Origin: Ophiosphaerella korrae
Taxonomy: Eukaryota > Ascomycota > Dothideomycetes > Pleosporales > Phaeosphaeriaceae
DNA: 62,657 nucleotides
Reading direction: 5' to 3'
Assembly: GCA_028456385.1 (NCBI GenBank)
Contig: JALNQF010000242.1
Coordinates: forward strand, 1-62,657
Each line of letters starts with the position of its first letter. Position 1 is the first letter of the stretch. A program made the translations under genes and the position numbers. Below, one piece after another: positions 61,295 to 62,657 of this stretch. Under the pieces are notes generated by a model. It searched no databases. It worked only from the letters and a program-made list of their open reading frames with translations, and was not told where the DNA came from.

Positions 61295-61691
61295 TATAAT
61301 AGGCGTAACAAGAGAAATCGAGATAGAACTAATTAGTCCTAACTTAGGTGCTAATAAAGTATAGGACAAGTAGAGTAATAACCTTAATTAGGAGACTACT
61401 TATAACTAGGATATATAGTAGTAATCTATAGTTACGTGTAAATAGATTAGTAGTAATCTATATTGTTATATAAATAAATTACTATAAGTATATAGTTAAT
61501 AAGATACGTATTACTATAATAGTATTAGAAATTTAATCCTTTAACTATAGAACGCTAATACAAGATAATTGTAAAATATCTTCTATTATTTATAGTTATT
61601 ATAGATTACTATATAAGCTTTTGTTATTAACTCCTAATCTACTAACAACTCTAATAGTTATTAGGAAGTCGACTCTAGTATACTACTTACA
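61295..61691 (+). repeat. 3' LTR of E7
   Basis: 397 bp, TATAATAGGCGTAACAAGAG...ATACTACTTACA. The first bases differ from the usual TGTTACAGG also by one transversion. Confidence 0.9.
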
Positions 61692-61696
61692 ATATA

Positions 61697-61894
61697 GTTA
61701 GTAGTAATATATATTATTAGGATAGTATTAGTAATCTAATCTCTAACCTAGAACGCTAATACTTAATATTATATATATAAATTAACTTTTATTTATACTT
61801 TTTACCTAATTACTATATAAGCTTTTGTTATTACCTCTTAATCTACTAATACCTTATAGATTAATTATAGTTAATAACAAGTAACCCTATAACA
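61697..61894 (+). repeat. 3' LTR of E5, right part
   Basis: Resumes after the TSD ATATA of E7 (61692-61696) with GTTAGTAGTAATATATATTA and ends CCCTATAACA. Confidence 0.88.
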
Positions 61895-61899
61895 ATATA

Positions 61900-62424
61900 T
61901 ATAAAACTTAAGATAAGCTAACTTATTATATATAGAAATAGGTATAGCATAAGTATAAGTATAAAAATAAGAATATATTACAAATATATAGAGCCTAAGA
62001 CCTAAGAGGCTATAAGTAGTATAAAAGGCTAGTAGTATAACTAGCTAAAAATAAAGAAGCTAATAGAAAAAATTAGAAAAGCTTTTAATAAGCCTGCAGG
62101 CACTTAATAAATAGCTAGTAGAGGTATAGATAATAGAAATACTAAAATAGAATTATAACTAGTAAGAAAATAGTAAGAGTAGAAAATAATAATAAATAGT
62201 ATAGTAAGAAAAGAAATAGCTTAGTAGTAGAAAGTAGTATACTATTATTGTAAGGTTATATACCTAATATAGATCTAGGGCCTAAGGGCTTATTAGTTTT
62301 AAGGAACTTAAACTTTATTAGCTAAACTAACTCTAAATACTATTTACACTCCTATAGATTGTATCTTACTACTTAAGAGCCTATTAGCCCTCCTATTAAT
62401 AGTTCGCCTCCTATAAGGGAGTTA
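61900..62424 (-). repeat. Repeat C, second half of the E5 target locus
   Basis: Continues the sequence interrupted by E5 at 39955. The part at 62270-62420 is the reverse complement of 39570-39780. A plus-strand frame at about 62080-62240 (KPAGT, RGIDNRNTKIEL, VRKQQEQKI) looks protein-like with RIP stops but matches no motif I know. No other gene is seen. Confidence 0.5.
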
Positions 62425-62657
62425 TCTCTTATATCTCTTATTTTCGCACTAATATTAGTAAGTTTACAACTTACTAATATTGCAAACTTACTAATATTAC
62501 AAACTTATTAATATTACAAACTTACTAATATTTAACTACCTTTCTACTTTTAGTTAGCGCTTAGTAAGCTACTAGGTATTTATACCTAGTACTTACTTAG
62601 ATAGCTTTATCTACTATTTACTCTTTTTAGTTAATTATTAAAACTACCTTATTAAGT
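62425..62657 (+). repeat. Repeat C end with ACTTACTAATATTGCAA tandem units
   Basis: Direct copy of 3810-4050. Contains four to five tandem units of about 17-20 bp (ACTTACTAATATTRCAA) at about 62450-62535, more than in the 3.8-kb copy, then the same GCGCTTAGTAAGC and TACCTAGTACTTACTTAG blocks. Cut by the window edge. Confidence 0.65.

Larger units (their letters stand above)
54317..61691 (+). mobile_element. E7: family-A chromovirus inserted in the 3' LTR of E5
   Basis: Two 397-bp LTRs (54317-54713, 61295-61691), TSD ATATA (54312-54316, 61692-61696). Total 7,375 bp, including solo LTR E8 (458 bp plus TSD). AGAGGGGGAGATAG precedes the 3' LTR. Confidence 0.92.
39956..61894 (+). mobile_element. 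E5: family-A chromovirus carrying three direct insertions
   Basis: 5' LTR 39956-40403 (448 bp). The 3' LTR is split by E7 into 54067-54316 and 61697-61894 (250 + 198 = 448 bp). TSD ATATA is at 39951-39955 and 61895-61899. Solo LTR F (42886) and E6 (44166) lie in its pol region. Outermost layer of a four-level nest. Confidence 0.9.

Noticed and set aside
1..62657. Mitochondrial origin because of the very high A+T content
   Set aside because: No mitochondrial genes, rRNAs or tRNAs were seen. The content is nuclear LTR elements with RIP and a spliced nuclear-type gene.
1..62657. tRNA or rRNA genes
   Set aside because: I scanned for tRNA-like GGTTCGAATC / GTGGC blocks and conserved rRNA segments and saw none; a tool-based scan could still find RIPed remnants.

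Overview
The window looks like a repeat-choked, AT-rich block from a filamentous ascomycete. Almost all of it is a graveyard of nested transposons altered by RIP (repeat-induced point mutation: C to T mainly in CpA, and G to A on the other strand). Gln and Trp codons have become TAA/TAG, His has become Tyr, Asp has become Asn. The result is frames tens of codons long that read as retrotransposon proteins only if the RIP changes are allowed for. One island of ordinary base composition, about 4.58-7.3 kb, interrupts this.

Layout. (1) 1-2033: 3' side of a short-LTR element (family D) inserted into an older reversed chromovirus remnant (family A, 2034-3358). (2) 3359-5409: fragments and solo LTRs of family B, with a repeat-C insertion and a solo family-A LTR (4688-5145) that has escaped RIP. 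(3) 5410-7300: GC-balanced island with a MITE-like element and one small spliced Cys/His-rich gene on the minus strand (6129-6550). (4) 7598-14622: full-length reversed family-A element E1. (5) 15114-29530: reversed element E2, interrupted by three solo LTRs and by full-length E3. (6) 29638-39545: remnant E9, split by a Tc1-type (DD34E) transposon, itself split by element E4, which carries a solo D LTR. (7) 39956-61894: element E5, interrupted by a solo LTR of another family, by full-length E6 (the best preserved, 44166-51237) and, inside its own 3' LTR, by E7, which contains solo LTR E8. (8) 61895-62657: repeat C, also found near 3.8 kb.

Family A is a Ty3/gypsy chromovirus: one gag-pol frame of about 1,820 codons with CCHC knuckle, aspartic protease, RT with YLDD, RNase H, integrase (DD35E) and a C-terminal chromodomain. 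It also carries a second, antisense frame between pol and the 3' LTR. This encodes a Cys-rich, zinc-cluster-like protein that overlaps the end of pol tail to tail by 59 nt. Target-site duplications (5 bp) fix most element boundaries and give a relative order of insertion. The only gene likely to be alive is the small one in the island; everything else is dead. All coordinates and translations were worked out by eye; pseudogene limits are accurate to the base only where a start codon, stop or TSD is given.
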